From Bartonella birtlesii IBS 325 (GTDB taxonomy: Bacteria > Pseudomonadota > Alphaproteobacteria > Rhizobiales > Rhizobiaceae), in contig NZ_CM001557.1 of the NCBI RefSeq assembly GCF_000273375.1, forward strand, positions 446,466-510,465: DNA of 64,000 nucleotides. Direction: 5' to 3'. The translations under genes and the position numbers were made by a program. Position 1 is the first letter of the stretch. Every line of letters begins with the position of its first letter. Shown here one piece after another: positions 1-12,488 of this stretch. The notes under the pieces are model-generated. The model was not told the origin of the DNA and did not search any database. It saw nothing but the letters and a program-made list of their open reading frames with translations.

Positions 1-414
1 TTGTCCACGCTTTCCAGAACCAGAAACATCACTTTTTATAATACTATTTTCTGCCATCATTTTCGCTGCTGAAGGTGCAGGAGGCATTATACCGCTGGAA
101 GAAGACTGTCCCACCGCAGATTCAGCCGCAAGAATAGGTGTAGCAGCAGGCGAAAATGACTGAGAAACACCTGCAGTTCCTGCTTCAATCGCCCCTAAAA
201 GCGCATTCACTTCAACTGTATCGCCTTCCTTTGCAATGATTTCAGATAATTTCCCCGCAACAGGTGAAGGAACCTCAACCGTTACCTTATCAGTTTCTAA
301 CTCAATCAAAGGTTCATCCATAGCAACAGTCTCGCCAAGCTTTTTAAACCACTTACCAACAGTCGCTTCGGTAACCGATTCGCCCAAAGTAGGAACACGA
401 ATTTCAGTAGTCAT
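1..414 (-). CDS. sucB: Dihydrolipoyllysine succinyltransferase (E2 of 2-oxoglutarate dehydrogenase), N-terminal part
   Basis: This is the first 138 codons of the E2 core of the 2-oxoglutarate dehydrogenase complex, which transfers the succinyl group to CoA in the TCA cycle. The ATG at 414 opens a protein starting [20 protein letters not shown], the standard lipoyl-domain beginning. The lipoyl lysine is in the ETDK motif near residue 43. After the lipoyl domain comes an Ala/Pro/Ser-rich linker (about residues 80-115), then the start of the E1/E3-binding domain (PSAAKMMAE). The rest lies beyond base 1. It follows sucA after a 32-base gap on the same strand and is probably cotranscribed with it. 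The reading frame is intact up to the edge. Confidence 0.95.
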   Translation of the reverse strand, partial: MTTEIRVPTLGESVTEATVGKWFKKLGETVAMDEPLIELETDKVTVEVPSPVAGKLSEIIAKEGDTVEVNALLGAIEAGTAGVSQSFSPAATPILAAESAVGQSSSSGIMPPAPSAAKMMAENSIIKSDVSGSGKRGQ

Positions 415-446
415 AATATTTTTCCATACATCAGAGTAGTCATAAA

Positions 447-3446
447 TTAAGAGCCTAATGCGTCTTCAAGAAACGCAGAAAGCTGTTCAAGATGTTTCAC
501 CATCAACCCAGAGGCCGGTGATGCGCTAGCAGAACGTCCTGCATAACGTGCCCGTGAATATTGCGCACTAATATGCGTCAAAACCCATTCTAAATAAGGC
601 TCAATAAATGACCAAGCCCCCATATTCTTTGGTTCCTCTTGGCACCAAACAACTTCTGCCTGCAAAAAGCGAGACAACACATCCACTAAAGCTTTTGCAG
701 GAAAAGGATACAGCTGTTCAATACGAAGCAAATAAACATCATTAACACCCCTTTTTTCACGTTCTTCATAAAGATCGTAATAAACTTTTCCCGTACAAAG
801 AACAATACGACGAATTTTATCGTCTTTTTGCAATTTAATGACAGAATCTTTGAATCGTTCTGCATCATCAAGCAACAAACGATGAAAATTTGTTCCTGGT
901 TCCATCTCACTGAGGAAAGAAACAGCTCTCTTATGACGCAAAAGTGATTTCGGTGTCATTAAAATTAATGGTTTACGGAAATCACGTTTGATCTGCCGAC
1001 GCAAAATATGAAAATAATTTGCAGGCGTTGTACAATTAGCAACCTGCATATTATCCTCTGCACAGAGTTGAAGAAAACGTTCCAAACGTGCTGAAGAATG
1101 TTCTGGTCCTTGCCCCTCAAAACCATGAGGCAACAAGCAGACAAGACCAGACATACGAAGCCATTTACGCTCTGCAGAAGAAATAAATTGATCAAAAATG
1201 ACCTGTGCACCATTAGAAAAATCACCAAATTGCGCTTCCCAAAGTGTTAATCCCCGTGGTTCAGCAAGAGAATATCCATATTCAAAACCAAGAACCGCTT
1301 CTTCAGAAAGCATAGAATTGACAACCTCATAAAAGGCCTGTCCCTTTTGTAAATTATTTAACGGGATATAACGGGCTTCATTTTCCTGGTCATAAAGAAC
1401 TGAATGGCGTTGTGAAAAAGTTCCCCGTTCAACATCCTCACCGGAAAGACGAACAGGTGCCCCTTCTAAGCAAAGCGAACCAAAAGCTAGAGCTTCAGCA
1501 GTTGCCCAATCAACATCTGCACCGGTTTCAAAAATTTTAGCACGGTTGCTTAAAAAACGCTGTATCGTTTTATGAACATGAAAATCTGCTGGAATCTCGA
1601 CAAGTTTTTTACCAATTTCCTTTAAAGTTTTTAATTCAACACCTGTCACACCACACTGTTGCTCATCAGTACTCGTAGAAGCTTTAAGACCAGTCCAGCT
1701 TCCATCAAGCCAATCAGCCTTATTAGGCTTATAAGAAGTGCTTACTTCAAGTTCAGCTTCAAGTTTATCACGCCAAAGCTTTTTTTGTTGTTCAATTTCT
1801 TTAGCAGTAACTACCCCCTCCGCTACCAACTGGTTGCCATAAATCTGAAGGGTTGTTTTGTGATTACGGATCGCTTTATACATAAGTGGTTGTGTGAATG
1901 AAGGTTCATCACCTTCATTATGCCCATAACGACGATAACAAAACATATCAATCACCACCGGCTTATGAAAAATTTGACGAAATTCTGTCGCCACTTTTGC
2001 AACAAAAACCACAGCCTCAGGATCATCACCATTCACATGAAAAATAGGCGCATCGATCATTTTTGCTACATCTGATGGATAAGGTGAAGAGCGTGAAAAA
2101 CGCGGATCCGTTGTAAAACCAATCTGATTATTGATAATCACATGAACAGAGCCAGCAACATTGTAACCCTTAAGACCTGAAAGGCCAAAAGTTTCCTGAA
2201 TAACACCTTGCCCTGCAAAAGCAGCATCACCATGAATAAGCAATGGCAAGACCTTTGAACGCTCATTCAATGGGAGTGCATCAATGTGCACACGATCTAC
2301 AAGCTGGTCTTGTTTAGCACGTGCCTTACCAATTACCACTGGATCAACAATTTCAAGATGAGATGGATTGGCCACAAGCGATAAATGAACTTTTTTACCA
2401 TCAAATTCAAGATCAGCTGAAGTTCCCAAGTGATATTTGACATCACCCGATCCCTCTACATCATCAGGCTTATAAGACCCTCCTTTGAATTCGTGAAAAA
2501 TAGCCCGATGTGGTTTTGCAAGAACTTGTGAAAGAACATTTAAACGACCACGATGCGCCATTCCTAAAATAACTTCCTGCACTCCCAAAGCACTACCGCA
2601 TTTAATAATCTGTTCAAGGGCAGGAATCAACGCTTCACCACCATCAAGTCCAAAACGCTTTGTCCCTTTATATTTTATATCTAAAAACTGTTCGAATCCT
2701 TCGGCCTCAATAAGCTTTTTAAGAATAGCTTTCTTACCATCCTGTGTGAAAGCAATCTGCTTATCTGGTCCTTCAATACGTTCTTGAAGCCAAGCTTTCT
2801 GAACAGGATCAGAAATATGCATATATTCCACACCTATCGTTGAACAATAGGTACGATTGAGGATCTCAAGCATTTGCGGAATAGTTGCGTACTCCAACCC
2901 TAAAACATGATCAATAAAAATGGGTCTCTCATAATCAGCAGAAGTAAAACCGTAAGCTTCTGGAGAAAGCTCTTTGTAATCCTCAAGTTTTTCTGCTAAT
3001 TGTAAAGGATCTAGTCGTGCATGAAGATGACCACGTGCACGAAAAGCACGAATCATCATAAGAGCATGGACAGAATCGCGGGTTGCACGAATAATATCTT
3101 GCTCGCTACAGATTGTCCCCTTTTGCGCAGCATCTTTTACTGCCTTTTCCTTTAATCGATCACCAACATGCTTTTCAAGAACAGACCAATCACCATCGAG
3201 AGCAGAAACCAGCTCACTATTTTCCTTTAAAGGCCAATGATCGCGCTGCCATGTTGCTCCCTCGGCATTTCTAAGAACATCTTCTTTTTTATCATGAAGG
3301 TTTTCAAAAAAAGTACGCCACTGTGAATCTACACTGGTAGGGTCTTTTTCATATTCGGCATAAAGTTGATCTATATAATCCGCATTTCCACCATATAGAA
3401 ACGACGTTTGTGCAAAAAGACTATTTATCTCGTCCTGCCTTGCCAT
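447..3446 (-). CDS. sucA: 2-oxoglutarate dehydrogenase E1 component
   Basis: Thiamine-diphosphate-dependent decarboxylase of the TCA cycle; it converts 2-oxoglutarate and passes the succinyl group to the lipoyl arm of SucB. The 999-residue length fits alphaproteobacterial SucA. Visible landmarks are the N-terminal E2-binding segment ([14 protein letters not shown]), the HRGRLNVL motif near residue 295, a [10 protein letters not shown] cofactor-site segment near residue 407, and the C-terminal transketolase-type pyrimidine domain (EYGYSLAEP, then [15 protein letters not shown]). The ATG at 3446 gives [20 protein letters not shown], typical of the family. It sits between sucD (160-base gap) and sucB on the same strand. 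No lesion is seen. Confidence 0.97.
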   Translation of the reverse strand: MARQDEINSLFAQTSFLYGGNADYIDQLYAEYEKDPTSVDSQWRTFFENLHDKKEDVLRNAEGATWQRDHWPLKENSELVSALDGDWSVLEKHVGDRLKEKAVKDAAQKGTICSEQDIIRATRDSVHALMMIRAFRARGHLHARLDPLQLAEKLEDYKELSPEAYGFTSADYERPIFIDHVLGLEYATIPQMLEILNRTYCSTIGVEYMHISDPVQKAWLQERIEGPDKQIAFTQDGKKAILKKLIEAEGFEQFLDIKYKGTKRFGLDGGEALIPALEQIIKCGSALGVQEVILGMAHRGRLNVLSQVLAKPHRAIFHEFKGGSYKPDDVEGSGDVKYHLGTSADLEFDGKKVHLSLVANPSHLEIVDPVVIGKARAKQDQLVDRVHIDALPLNERSKVLPLLIHGDAAFAGQGVIQETFGLSGLKGYNVAGSVHVIINNQIGFTTDPRFSRSSPYPSDVAKMIDAPIFHVNGDDPEAVVFVAKVATEFRQIFHKPVVIDMFCYRRYGHNEGDEPSFTQPLMYKAIRNHKTTLQIYGNQLVAEGVVTAKEIEQQKKLWRDKLEAELEVSTSYKPNKADWLDGSWTGLKASTSTDEQQCGVTGVELKTLKEIGKKLVEIPADFHVHKTIQRFLSNRAKIFETGADVDWATAEALAFGSLCLEGAPVRLSGEDVERGTFSQRHSVLYDQENEARYIPLNNLQKGQAFYEVVNSMLSEEAVLGFEYGYSLAEPRGLTLWEAQFGDFSNGAQVIFDQFISSAERKWLRMSGLVCLLPHGFEGQGPEHSSARLERFLQLCAEDNMQVANCTTPANYFHILRRQIKRDFRKPLILMTPKSLLRHKRAVSFLSEMEPGTNFHRLLLDDAERFKDSVIKLQKDDKIRRIVLCTGKVYYDLYEEREKRGVNDVYLLRIEQLYPFPAKALVDVLSRFLQAEVVWCQEEPKNMGAWSFIEPYLEWVLTHISAQYSRARYAGRSASASPASGLMVKHLEQLSAFLEDALGS

Positions 3447-3606
3447 ATACCTCTCCGGAACATCTATTCCGTCTCCTTATATCTCTTTTCGACCTTTAAA
3501 TATTTGCAAAACAAACGAAAGCCAGAAAATTCAAAAAACCTTCGCCTTTTCATATATAATCCCCCACCTGGATAAGAATACATTCTCATTCAAATGAAAT
3601 TTTCTT

Positions 3607-4509
3607 TCATCCCTTCAAAACCGACATCAAGGTCTTCCCTATCTGTGATGGTGAAGGAGAAACTCGAATCCCAGCGTTTTCCATTGCAGCAATTTTATCT
3701 TCTGCTCCACCTTTTCCACCAGAGATAACAGCACCGGCATGCCCCATTGTACGTCCTGGAGGAGCTGTGCGACCAGCAATAAAACCAACCACCGGTTTTT
3801 TACGACCTTTTCTCGCCTCATCTTGAAGAAATTGCGCCGCTTCTTCTTCAGCACAACCACCAATTTCACCAATCATAACGATAGACTCGGTCTCATCATC
3901 AGCCAAAAACATTTCCAACACATCAATAAATTCAGTACCCTTAACAGGATCACCGCCTATACCAATAGCTGTTGTCTGCCCAAGACCTTCATGACTTGTC
4001 TGAAAGACTGCTTCATACGTTAAAGTTCCCGACCGTGAGACAACCCCGACAGAGCCCTTTCTAAAAATAGAACCAGGCATAATACCGATTTTACATTCAT
4101 TTGGTGTCAGAATACCAGGACAATTAGGACCAATGAGACGCGATTGTGAATTTTCTAATCTCGCCTTTACTTTCACCATATCCATAACAGGAATGCCTTC
4201 AGTAATACAGATAATTAAACGAATCTCTGCATCAATAGCTTCTATAATAGCTGCCGCAGCCCCCGCAGGTGGAACATAAATAACCGAAGCATCCGCACCT
4301 GTCTTTTCTTTCGCCTCAGCAACACTAGCAAAAATAGGAAGAGTTTCACCTTTTGAACCCTCCCATGTTTCACCACCTTTTTTAGGATTAACGCCCCCAA
4401 CCATTTGCGTACCATGATAAGCAAGCGCTTGCTCTGTATGAAATGTTCCTGTTTTTCCTGTAAGCCCTTGAACCAGAACTTTTGTATCCTTATTCACAAG
4501 AATTGACAT
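3607..4509 (-). CDS. sucD: Succinate-CoA ligase, ADP-forming, alpha subunit
   Basis: The alpha subunit of succinyl-CoA synthetase binds CoA and carries the phosphohistidine intermediate; with SucC it makes ATP (or GTP) from succinyl-CoA. The 300 residues match the usual length. The protein opens [21 protein letters not shown], a CoA-binding Rossmann fold. It contains the family segment [21 protein letters not shown], and the active-site histidine is in [14 protein letters not shown] near residue 257. The start lies 3 bases after the sucC stop, so the two subunits are surely translated from one message. Confidence 0.97.
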   Translation of the reverse strand: MSILVNKDTKVLVQGLTGKTGTFHTEQALAYHGTQMVGGVNPKKGGETWEGSKGETLPIFASVAEAKEKTGADASVIYVPPAGAAAAIIEAIDAEIRLIICITEGIPVMDMVKVKARLENSQSRLIGPNCPGILTPNECKIGIMPGSIFRKGSVGVVSRSGTLTYEAVFQTSHEGLGQTTAIGIGGDPVKGTEFIDVLEMFLADDETESIVMIGEIGGCAEEEAAQFLQDEARKGRKKPVVGFIAGRTAPPGRTMGHAGAVISGGKGGAEDKIAAMENAGIRVSPSPSQIGKTLMSVLKG

Positions 4510-4512
4510 CGT

Positions 4513-5709
4513 TTAAGCTCCTTTTACGGCTGCTACAATTTTTTGAGCAGCATCATCTAAATCATCAGCGGAAATAACATTCAAACCACTATCACTGATA
4601 ATTACTTTACCCTGCTCAACATTCGTACCTTCAAGACGAACAACCAAAGGAACCTTCAAACCAACTTCACGAACAGCAGCAACTACTCCCTCAGCAATGA
4701 CATCGCAACGCATGATACCACCAAAAATATTGACCAAAATGCCTTTAACATTCGGATCAGCAGTGATAATTTTAAAAGCAGCAGTTACCTTCTCTTTTGA
4801 AGCTCCACCACCCACATCAAGGAAATTTGCTGGCTCAGCTCCATAAAGCTTGATAATATCCATTGTTGCCATAGCAAGACCTGCACCATTAACCATGCAA
4901 CCAATTGTGCCATCAAGGGCAACATAAGCGAGGTCATACTTTGATGCTTCAATTTCTTTTGGATCTTCTTCTGAAATATCACGTAGTTCTAAAATGTCTG
5001 GATGACGGAACAGAGCATTATTATCAAAAGAAACTTTCGCATCGAGAACACGTAAACGACCATCCTTCATTACAATAAGCGGATTAATTTCAAGAAGGCT
5101 CATATCTTTTTCACAAAACACTTTATAGAAAATTGGAAAAAGCTTTTCACCATCTTCCCGTGCACTATCGTGCAATTCCAATGCATCACAAAGCTTTGTA
5201 CAATCAGCAGAGGTAACACCTTGTGTAGCATCAATGGGTAGAGTTAATATTTTTTCTGGCGTCTCTTCAGCAACGGTCTCAATATCCATTCCTCCTTCCG
5301 TTGAAACAACGAAAGCAACCCGACCAACTTTACGATCAACCAACAATGAAAGATAAAGTTCACGCTCGATATCAGCACCATCTTCAATATAAAGACGATT
5401 GACTTGTTTACCTGCTGGACCAGTTTGTTTGGTTACTAAAGTTTTACCAAGCATTTCTTGGACATTTGCAACAACTTCTTCAACAGATTTTGCAAGTCGA
5501 ACACCACCTTTTGCATCAGGAGTAAGTTCTTTAAACTTCCCTTTACCACGACCACCAGCGTGTATCTGACTTTTAACTACATAGAGTGGTCCGGGCAATT
5601 TTTTTGCCCACTTTTCAGCTTGCTCTACAGAATAAATAGCAACACCGTTTGCAACTGGTGCTCCATATTCATGAAGCAGACGTTTGGCCTGATATTCATG
5701 GATATTCAT
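4513..5709 (-). CDS. sucC: Succinate-CoA ligase, ADP-forming, beta subunit
   Basis: The beta subunit of succinyl-CoA synthetase supplies the nucleotide-binding ATP-grasp fold and the succinate site. It is 398 residues long, the normal size, beginning [20 protein letters not shown]. The ATP-grasp segments [14 protein letters not shown] and LLEINPLIV are present, and the C-terminal ligase domain carries [17 protein letters not shown]. The ATG lies 95 bases downstream of the mdh stop, and the gene is followed immediately by sucD. The mdh-sucC-sucD-sucA-sucB order is the usual rhizobial TCA operon. Confidence 0.97.
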   Translation of the reverse strand: MNIHEYQAKRLLHEYGAPVANGVAIYSVEQAEKWAKKLPGPLYVVKSQIHAGGRGKGKFKELTPDAKGGVRLAKSVEEVVANVQEMLGKTLVTKQTGPAGKQVNRLYIEDGADIERELYLSLLVDRKVGRVAFVVSTEGGMDIETVAEETPEKILTLPIDATQGVTSADCTKLCDALELHDSAREDGEKLFPIFYKVFCEKDMSLLEINPLIVMKDGRLRVLDAKVSFDNNALFRHPDILELRDISEEDPKEIEASKYDLAYVALDGTIGCMVNGAGLAMATMDIIKLYGAEPANFLDVGGGASKEKVTAAFKIITADPNVKGILVNIFGGIMRCDVIAEGVVAAVREVGLKVPLVVRLEGTNVEQGKVIISDSGLNVISADDLDDAAQKIVAAVKGA

Positions 5710-5804
5710 GCATTTGTCCTTTTCTTTTACAGATAATTTTATTATTAATCCTCAAATCCTAATGTTCCAAATACTCTATTTTAATGAACAGAACCTTGCT
5801 CAAT

Positions 5805-6821
<1,017 letters not shown>

Positions 6822-7059
6822 TTAAATATTTTCTTTTACTTTAGCCATATTTTTAACAATACCTTCAAAAGAAGAAAAAGGTGAAACTCATCAAACTTTT
6901 TACTTCATAGAAGACACAATCCTCCATAGAAACATACTGTTAGAAACCACTATAATGTACCGATAAAGTGAATTTTTAAAAAATACAATAGAATTATTAC
7001 ACTTCTTTTAAATTCAAAGAGTTATTATCCTTACAGTTTACGTAAAAGTAAAATTATAA

Positions 7060-8244
7060 TCATCTCTTTTCTTTCAAAAGAAAATGTTCTGCCCACGCTT
7101 TTAAATAATCCTGACTCTGCATCTCGAAAAGACGCGATTGTGTTCTCTGAAATTCAAATGTTTCTGTAGTCTGCGCATGTCCTTTATACAAATCTTTAAG
7201 TTTCACCGCTGCCGACATAAATAGTCTTATATGGCGTTCATAGAGAACATCAATAAGTAGAATAAACCGTTTCGTTTCATTTCGGCATGTATCATCCATC
7301 ACTGGCACATTATCGATAAAAATCGTATGATAATGCTCCCCTAATGCTAAATATTCAGCCGCTGCCAAAGGTTTTGCACATAAATCCTTATAATCAAAAC
7401 GTGCACAACCTGCTCCGGTGCGTGGAACATGAACAAAGCGCTTTCTTATAGGAAGTTCATCAGATGTTTCCTTCTGTCCTTGTAACACTAGTGTCCACGC
7501 TTTATCCATGCATTCATTTGCTTGCTCCCCTAATGGCGTTATATACACATGTTGTAGATTTGATTTTTCAAGACGATAATCTGTTCTTGCATCAAGATTT
7601 ATAACACGAACATGTGCTTTCAAAACTTGAATAAAAGGCAAAAAGAGCTCTCGGTTTAAACCGTTATAATAAAGGTTATCAGGAACAACATTTGAAGTTG
7701 CAACAAAGAAAACCCCTTTATAAAATAAAGCAGAAACAAGGCGACCAAGCACCATAGCATCAGCAATATCTGTTACAGTAAATTCATCAAAACAAATCAC
7801 TTGGGCTTCTCGTGCAAGATCTTCAGCAACAGCTAAAATAGGATTATCTTGTTGTCCAGCTTTTGCGTGTATTGATTCTTGTCGATAAATATTAATGCGC
7901 TCATGCACATCAGCCATGAAATCATTAAAATGGGCACGCTTTTTACGCTGTTGCGGCAAACAAGAAAAGAACAAATCCATAAGCATAGTTTTGCCTCTTC
8001 CTACTTCACCATAGATATACAGCCCTTGGAAGAGAACATCTCCACCACCTTGTCTTGAAAAATGAGAAAAAGTTCGTTTTTTTCTCTTAAAAAAATGCCA
8101 AAATGCCAAGGGACGAGAACTACTTTGCTGCACAATTTCTTGTAATAAATGATCAAAATGCTCCGCTAAAGCCAATTGATCCAAATCAAAACTAATTTCC
8201 CCTTTATACACTAGCTCCTTATAGCGCGCTGAAACCAAAAACAT
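7060..8244 (-). CDS. zapE: AFG1/ZapE family P-loop ATPase
   Basis: A member of the AFG1-like ATPase family, called ZapE in enterobacteria, where it associates with the division ring. The Walker A motif is GEVGRGKTML and the Walker B is VICFDEF; the family segments SNVVPDNLYYNGLNRELFLPFI and FIDNVPVM are also present. I prefer the ATG at 8244 (MFLVSARYKELV, 394 residues), because homologues begin at this point and AAAGG lies upstream. A longer reading would need a GTG at 8295 and adds an unconserved stretch. It stands alone between mdh and the lipoprotein gene. Its role in this organism is inferred from the family only. Confidence 0.88.
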   Translation of the reverse strand: MFLVSARYKELVYKGEISFDLDQLALAEHFDHLLQEIVQQSSSRPLAFWHFFKRKKRTFSHFSRQGGGDVLFQGLYIYGEVGRGKTMLMDLFFSCLPQQRKKRAHFNDFMADVHERINIYRQESIHAKAGQQDNPILAVAEDLAREAQVICFDEFTVTDIADAMVLGRLVSALFYKGVFFVATSNVVPDNLYYNGLNRELFLPFIQVLKAHVRVINLDARTDYRLEKSNLQHVYITPLGEQANECMDKAWTLVLQGQKETSDELPIRKRFVHVPRTGAGCARFDYKDLCAKPLAAAEYLALGEHYHTIFIDNVPVMDDTCRNETKRFILLIDVLYERHIRLFMSAAVKLKDLYKGHAQTTETFEFQRTQSRLFEMQSQDYLKAWAEHFLLKEKR

Positions 8245-8343
8245 CCAAACAACCTTTTTCAATCCGTTTTCAATGAAAATATAAGCTCCCTTCACAGACT
8301 CGTGCGTATATCTTTCATTTTTTCATAAATGGTCAAAAACGAT

Positions 8344-8889
8344 CTAACGGCTTAAAACAACTGGATGATCATCAAGTGTGCGTCCTTCAAAACGATCAAC
8401 ATTGGAAGAATAAAGGGTAGCGATAACACGTCCTGAATTATTATAAAAATATAATCTTTTTCCTTTAACAAACCATGAACTTACCTGAGAAACAATTCCT
8501 GGACAGTGTAAAGGGCCAGCACGGTATCCTTGACCAAATTTCGTTTGTGGCGTTGCAATTCGGCAAACTTTACCACCCATAGAAAGATTCCACACCCCAG
8601 CAATACTAGCCGGAAACAAATCAGTGGCATTGCTTGGTAATTCGAGACTAGCCATCCGTCCATCACTCTGGGAATCTCCTTTCTCATACATTGAAGAATC
8701 CTCTGCTTCAGATGCTAACGAATGAGAGAAAGATGGATCAGACATCACTTGTGTTGGCATCTGTTGAAGTGGATAAAAAACTTCTAATGTGTTACCATTA
8801 TCGTTACTATCAAACCGCGATGTTGAACATCCCCCTAAAAGCGTTACCGTTGATATTGCAACGAAAAATGAAATTCTTGAAAACGACAT
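8344..8889 (-). CDS. Outer-membrane lipoprotein with AprI/Inh-type inhibitor domain (Omp19-like)
   Basis: Predicted lipoprotein. From the ATG at 8889 the first 20 residues are a signal peptide with a hydrophobic core ending in the lipobox LLGGC, so Cys21 would be the lipidated residue. A low-complexity Ser/Asp-rich spacer follows. The last 85 residues form a small beta-barrel-like domain (IAGVWNLSMGG, then two cysteines at KVCRI and LHCPG) that I recognise as the AprI/Inh metalloprotease-inhibitor fold found in Brucella Omp19 and relatives. An in-frame GTG at 8925 would add 12 residues ahead of the signal peptide and is less likely. It is transcribed divergently from dapF. The inhibitor role is inferred from the family. 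Confidence 0.8.
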   Translation of the reverse strand: MSFSRISFFVAISTVTLLGGCSTSRFDSNDNGNTLEVFYPLQQMPTQVMSDPSFSHSLASEAEDSSMYEKGDSQSDGRMASLELPSNATDLFPASIAGVWNLSMGGKVCRIATPQTKFGQGYRAGPLHCPGIVSQVSSWFVKGKRLYFYNNSGRVIATLYSSNVDRFEGRTLDDHPVVLSR

Positions 8890-9110
8890 ATCTACACTCT
8901 TTCCCACGACAATAAATAAACTCACTCAATGAATGAATATTTGTTATATGTTACAAAGATAAATTAACAAATTAAAAAAACAGGGTAAAAAATTTTTATT
9001 TTAAACGATAAATATTCCGCTACCAGTTTTATATTTATTAAACACTAGAAATTTATAATATTTTCAGCCATATATCTTTTGTGAGTAATCACTAAAAATA
9101 GAGAAATTTC

Positions 9111-9961
9111 ATGAAAACGCCATTCAGCAAAATGAACGGTCTTGGAAATCAAATTATTGTTGCTGATCTGCGCGACAGCAAAGATGCTTTCACACCACAA
9201 GCAATCCTCACCTTAGCAGCAGATCATGAAGCCTATTTTGATCAAATTATGGCCATTCATCCTCCAACCCAAAAAAAATCTGATTTTCGCCTTGAAATAT
9301 GGAATGCTGACGGTTCAATGGCTAAAGCTTGCGGCAACGGTACCCGTTGTGTCATAGCATGGCTCACAGATCATAATTTGGGTGAGATTTTTCGGCTAGA
9401 AACGCCTGCTGGAATCATTGAAGGCAAACGCCAAACCAACAACCTCATTTCTGTTGATATCGGATGTCCAAATTTCAATGCAAAAGAGATGCCTGTTTCA
9501 CGTGAAATAATTGACACCAATCACGTAGAAATTACTGCTGGTCCCTTAAAAGATGCATGCCTTGTATCTGTCGGCAATCTCCACGCTATTTTTTTATTGA
9601 AAGTGATATTCAACATATTCCATTAGAAAAATATGGACCAAAACTTGAATATGATCCCCTTTTTCCAGAACGGTGCAATATTTCTATTGCACATGTCACG
9701 TCAAAGAAAAGTCTAAATTTACGCACATGGGAACGAGGAGCTGGATTAACACAAGCATGTGGCAGTGCTGCTTGTGCAAGTACAGTAGCTGCATATCGAC
9801 GTGGACTTACAAAACGTCATATCGATGTGAATTTACCAGGGGGAAAACTTAATATCTTTTATAGAGAAGACAATCATATTATCATGACGGGTCCAATCAA
9901 ATATGAATTCAGTGGTTTTTTAAATCCTTTAACAGGGAGCTATAAAAAGGATAACTGTTGA
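9111..9961 (+). pseudogene. dapF: Diaminopimelate epimerase, single-base frameshift in a T run
   Basis: DapF converts LL- to meso-diaminopimelate for peptidoglycan and lysine. The start codon frame (from 9111) gives a normal N-terminal half with Cys74 in the ACGNGTRC motif, but then stops at 9624-9626. The second half, including the partner cysteine motif QACGSAAC, lies in the next frame and ends with TGA at 9959-9961. The break is at a run of seven T (9589-9595): with eight T the text reads AIFFIESDIQHIP and one 283-residue protein of family length results. Beside the break the usual GNPH motif reads GNLH, which may be a real substitution. The stop overlaps the mtaB start (TGATG). Confidence 0.9.
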
Positions 9962-11244
9962 TGGCAATAGAAATTGTAACTTTTGGTTGTCGATTAAACC
10001 GCTATGAATCGGAAATTATACGCAAAGAGAGTGCCTCTTCGGAGTTAGATAAACTCAAAGACGGTGCTATTATTTTTAATACCTGTGCCGTCACAGCCGA
10101 AGCTGTGCGGCAAGCAAAACAAGCTATTCGCAAAGCGAGACGTGAAAATCCTCATGCCCGTATTATTGTCACAGGCTGTGCTGCTCAAACAGAAGCACAA
10201 AATTTTGCCTCAATGACAGAGGTCGATCTTATTTTAGGTAACGAAGATAAACTCCACGCGCATTCTTATCACCAACTTCCTGATTTTGGTATCAACCATT
10301 CCGAAAAGTTGCGTATCAATAACATCATGGAAGTGCAAAAAATTGCTCCCCATATGGTGAGTGCAATGGAAGAACGCACACGTGCCTTTATACAGGTGCA
10401 AAATGGATGTGATCACCGCTGTACCTTTTGTATTATCCCTTATGGACGTGGACCATCACGTTCAGTTCCTATGGGTGCTGTCATTGAACAAATTAAACAG
10501 CTTATAGATAATGGTATTCAAGAGGTAGTTCTCACAGGTGTTGATCTTACAAGTTATGGCCACGATCTCCCTGGAAAAGCCACCCTAGGAAAATTAACTT
10601 CAACAATTTTGCATCATGTTCCTGACTTGCCTCGTTTACGTCTGTCATCAATTGATTCTATTGAAGCAGACGAAGAACTGATAAATCTTTTAGCTTATGA
10701 AACAAGGGTCATGCCGCATTTACATTTATCCTTACAAGCCGGTGATAATATGATTTTAAAAAGAATGAAACGCCGTCATTTACGTGAACATGCAATTCAA
10801 TTTTGCCAAGATTTGCGTGCCAAACGTCCTACAATGGTTTATGGTGCAGATTTAATTGCTGGTTTTCCTACTGAAACAGAAGAAATGTTTCAAAACAGTC
10901 TTGCTTTAATCAGTGAGTGTAATTTAACACACCTTCATGTCTTTCCTTTTAGCCCAAGAGAAGGAACACCTGCTGCGCGTATGCCACAAATCAACCGCAA
11001 AATAATTAAGATGCGTGCAGAACAGTTGCGCAAAGCAGGTGAGGAGGCTTACCAAAAACATCTTGTTCGCTTACAAAACAGCAAGCAAACAATTCTCGTT
11101 GAAAAAGATGAAATTGGACGAACAGAAGATTATACTCTTGCACAAATAAAAGGTGCAAAAGCTGGAACAATTGTTCAAGCCCTTATTGTTGACCATGATG
11201 GTGATAAATTGATTGCTGTCCTTCCAAAATTAAACGCCGCTTGA
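9961..11244 (+). CDS. mtaB: tRNA (N6-threonylcarbamoyladenosine(37)-C2)-methylthiotransferase
   Basis: Radical-SAM methylthiotransferase that converts t6A37 to ms2t6A in ANN-decoding tRNAs. The N-terminal MTTase domain carries three cysteines (IVTFGCRLN, FNTCAVT, VTGCAAQ). The radical SAM cluster motif CDHRCTFC is near residue 150, and a C-terminal TRAM-like segment follows (QTILVEKDEIGRTEDY). I use the ATG at 9961 (427 residues), whose first base is the last base of the dapF TGA, so translation is probably coupled. MtaB rather than MiaB is chosen from the short N-terminus and the overall pattern; MiaB is the alternative. Confidence 0.88.
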   Translation: MAIEIVTFGCRLNRYESEIIRKESASSELDKLKDGAIIFNTCAVTAEAVRQAKQAIRKARRENPHARIIVTGCAAQTEAQNFASMTEVDLILGNEDKLHAHSYHQLPDFGINHSEKLRINNIMEVQKIAPHMVSAMEERTRAFIQVQNGCDHRCTFCIIPYGRGPSRSVPMGAVIEQIKQLIDNGIQEVVLTGVDLTSYGHDLPGKATLGKLTSTILHHVPDLPRLRLSSIDSIEADEELINLLAYETRVMPHLHLSLQAGDNMILKRMKRRHLREHAIQFCQDLRAKRPTMVYGADLIAGFPTETEEMFQNSLALISECNLTHLHVFPFSPREGTPAARMPQINRKIIKMRAEQLRKAGEEAYQKHLVRLQNSKQTILVEKDEIGRTEDYTLAQIKGAKAGTIVQALIVDHDGDKLIAVLPKLNAA

Positions 11245-11258
11245 ACAGGAAAGCCCTC

Positions 11259-12488
11259 ATGACAAAATCTTTTATCAAAAAAATATTTTCTTTTAAAAAA
11301 TCTGAAGACCAAGAAATAGAACAATTTTCCACTTCTAAAGCCGATATCATAAAAGACAGTGAAAGTAGCCAACCACCCTCTATCGACAGAGAAAAGGTTG
11401 AACAAACAGAAAGTCAAAATACAACATCTGCCACATGTGACGAGAAAAATCCCTCTTTTGAAGACGATACTGCAAAAATCCCCCTTTCTGGAAAAATTAT
11501 TGTCGCGGATATAATTTGTGAAAAGAAAAACGAAGATCTTTCACCTATATCCTCTGTTGAACAGAAAAAAACAGCATGGTTTGGGCGTCTAAGAAAAGGT
11601 TTAGCTCTTTCTTCACAACGCTTAAGTGAATCGATAAGTGATCTATTCGTTAAAGGAAAGCTTGATGAAAATACACTGCAAGAACTAGAAGATATCCTTA
11701 TTCAAGCTGATCTTGGTGTAGAAACAGCGACACGTATTACTAATAATCTCGCTTCTAGCCGTTATGAAAAGAATCTTTCTCCAGATAACATTCACGCCAT
11801 TATGGCAGATGAAATAAAAAAAGTACTAGAACCTGTGGCAATTCCACTAGAACTTGATCTTAATCATAAACCTCATGTTATTTTATTGGTTGGTGTAAAT
11901 GGTACTGGAAAAACGACAACGATTGGAAAACTCGCAGCAAAACTCACCGCAGGAGGATTAAAAGTTATGCTAGCTGCTGGTGATACATTTCGCGCTGCAG
12001 CTATTGAACAATTACATATTTGGGGTGAGCGCACAAACTCTCCTGTTGTTTCAACAAAACTAGGAGCAGATGCTGCTAGTTTAGCATTTGATGCTTACAA
12101 AAAAGCTAAAAAAGCCAATAGTGACATTTTAATTATAGATACCGCTGGACGTCTACAAAATAAAACGGAATTGATGGATGAATTGGCAAAAATTATCCGT
12201 GTTTTAGGAAAACACACTCCCCATGCACCCCATACAATTCTTCAAACGCTGGATGCCACTACCGGACAAAATGCACTTAATCAAGTGGATATTTTCCGTA
12301 ATATTGCCGGTGTTAATGGTTTAATCATGACAAAGCTCGATGGTAGTGCACGAGGAGGAGTGCTTGTTGCCATCGCAGCAAAATATAAATTACCCGTCTA
12401 TTTTATCGGTATAGGAGAGAATATTGAGGATCTTCAACCTTTTTCTGCTTCTGATTTTGCCGAAACAATCGCAGGAAGATACGCATGA
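11259..12488 (+). CDS. ftsY: Signal recognition particle receptor
   Basis: FtsY is the membrane-associated GTPase that receives ribosome-SRP complexes for cotranslational insertion. The ATG at 11259 is preceded by AGGAAAG and gives 409 residues. About the first 105 residues are charged and variable (Lys/Glu/Ser-rich A domain), followed by the N domain and the NG GTPase. The G motifs are GVNGTGKTTT (G1), DTFRAAA, DTAGR (G3) and TKLDG (G4). It starts 15 bases after the mtaB stop. Its TGA overlaps the likely yciB start codon (ATGA at 12485-12488). Confidence 0.96.
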   Translation: MTKSFIKKIFSFKKSEDQEIEQFSTSKADIIKDSESSQPPSIDREKVEQTESQNTTSATCDEKNPSFEDDTAKIPLSGKIIVADIICEKKNEDLSPISSVEQKKTAWFGRLRKGLALSSQRLSESISDLFVKGKLDENTLQELEDILIQADLGVETATRITNNLASSRYEKNLSPDNIHAIMADEIKKVLEPVAIPLELDLNHKPHVILLVGVNGTGKTTTIGKLAAKLTAGGLKVMLAAGDTFRAAAIEQLHIWGERTNSPVVSTKLGADAASLAFDAYKKAKKANSDILIIDTAGRLQNKTELMDELAKIIRVLGKHTPHAPHTILQTLDATTGQNALNQVDIFRNIAGVNGLIMTKLDGSARGGVLVAIAAKYKLPVYFIGIGENIEDLQPFSASDFAETIAGRYA

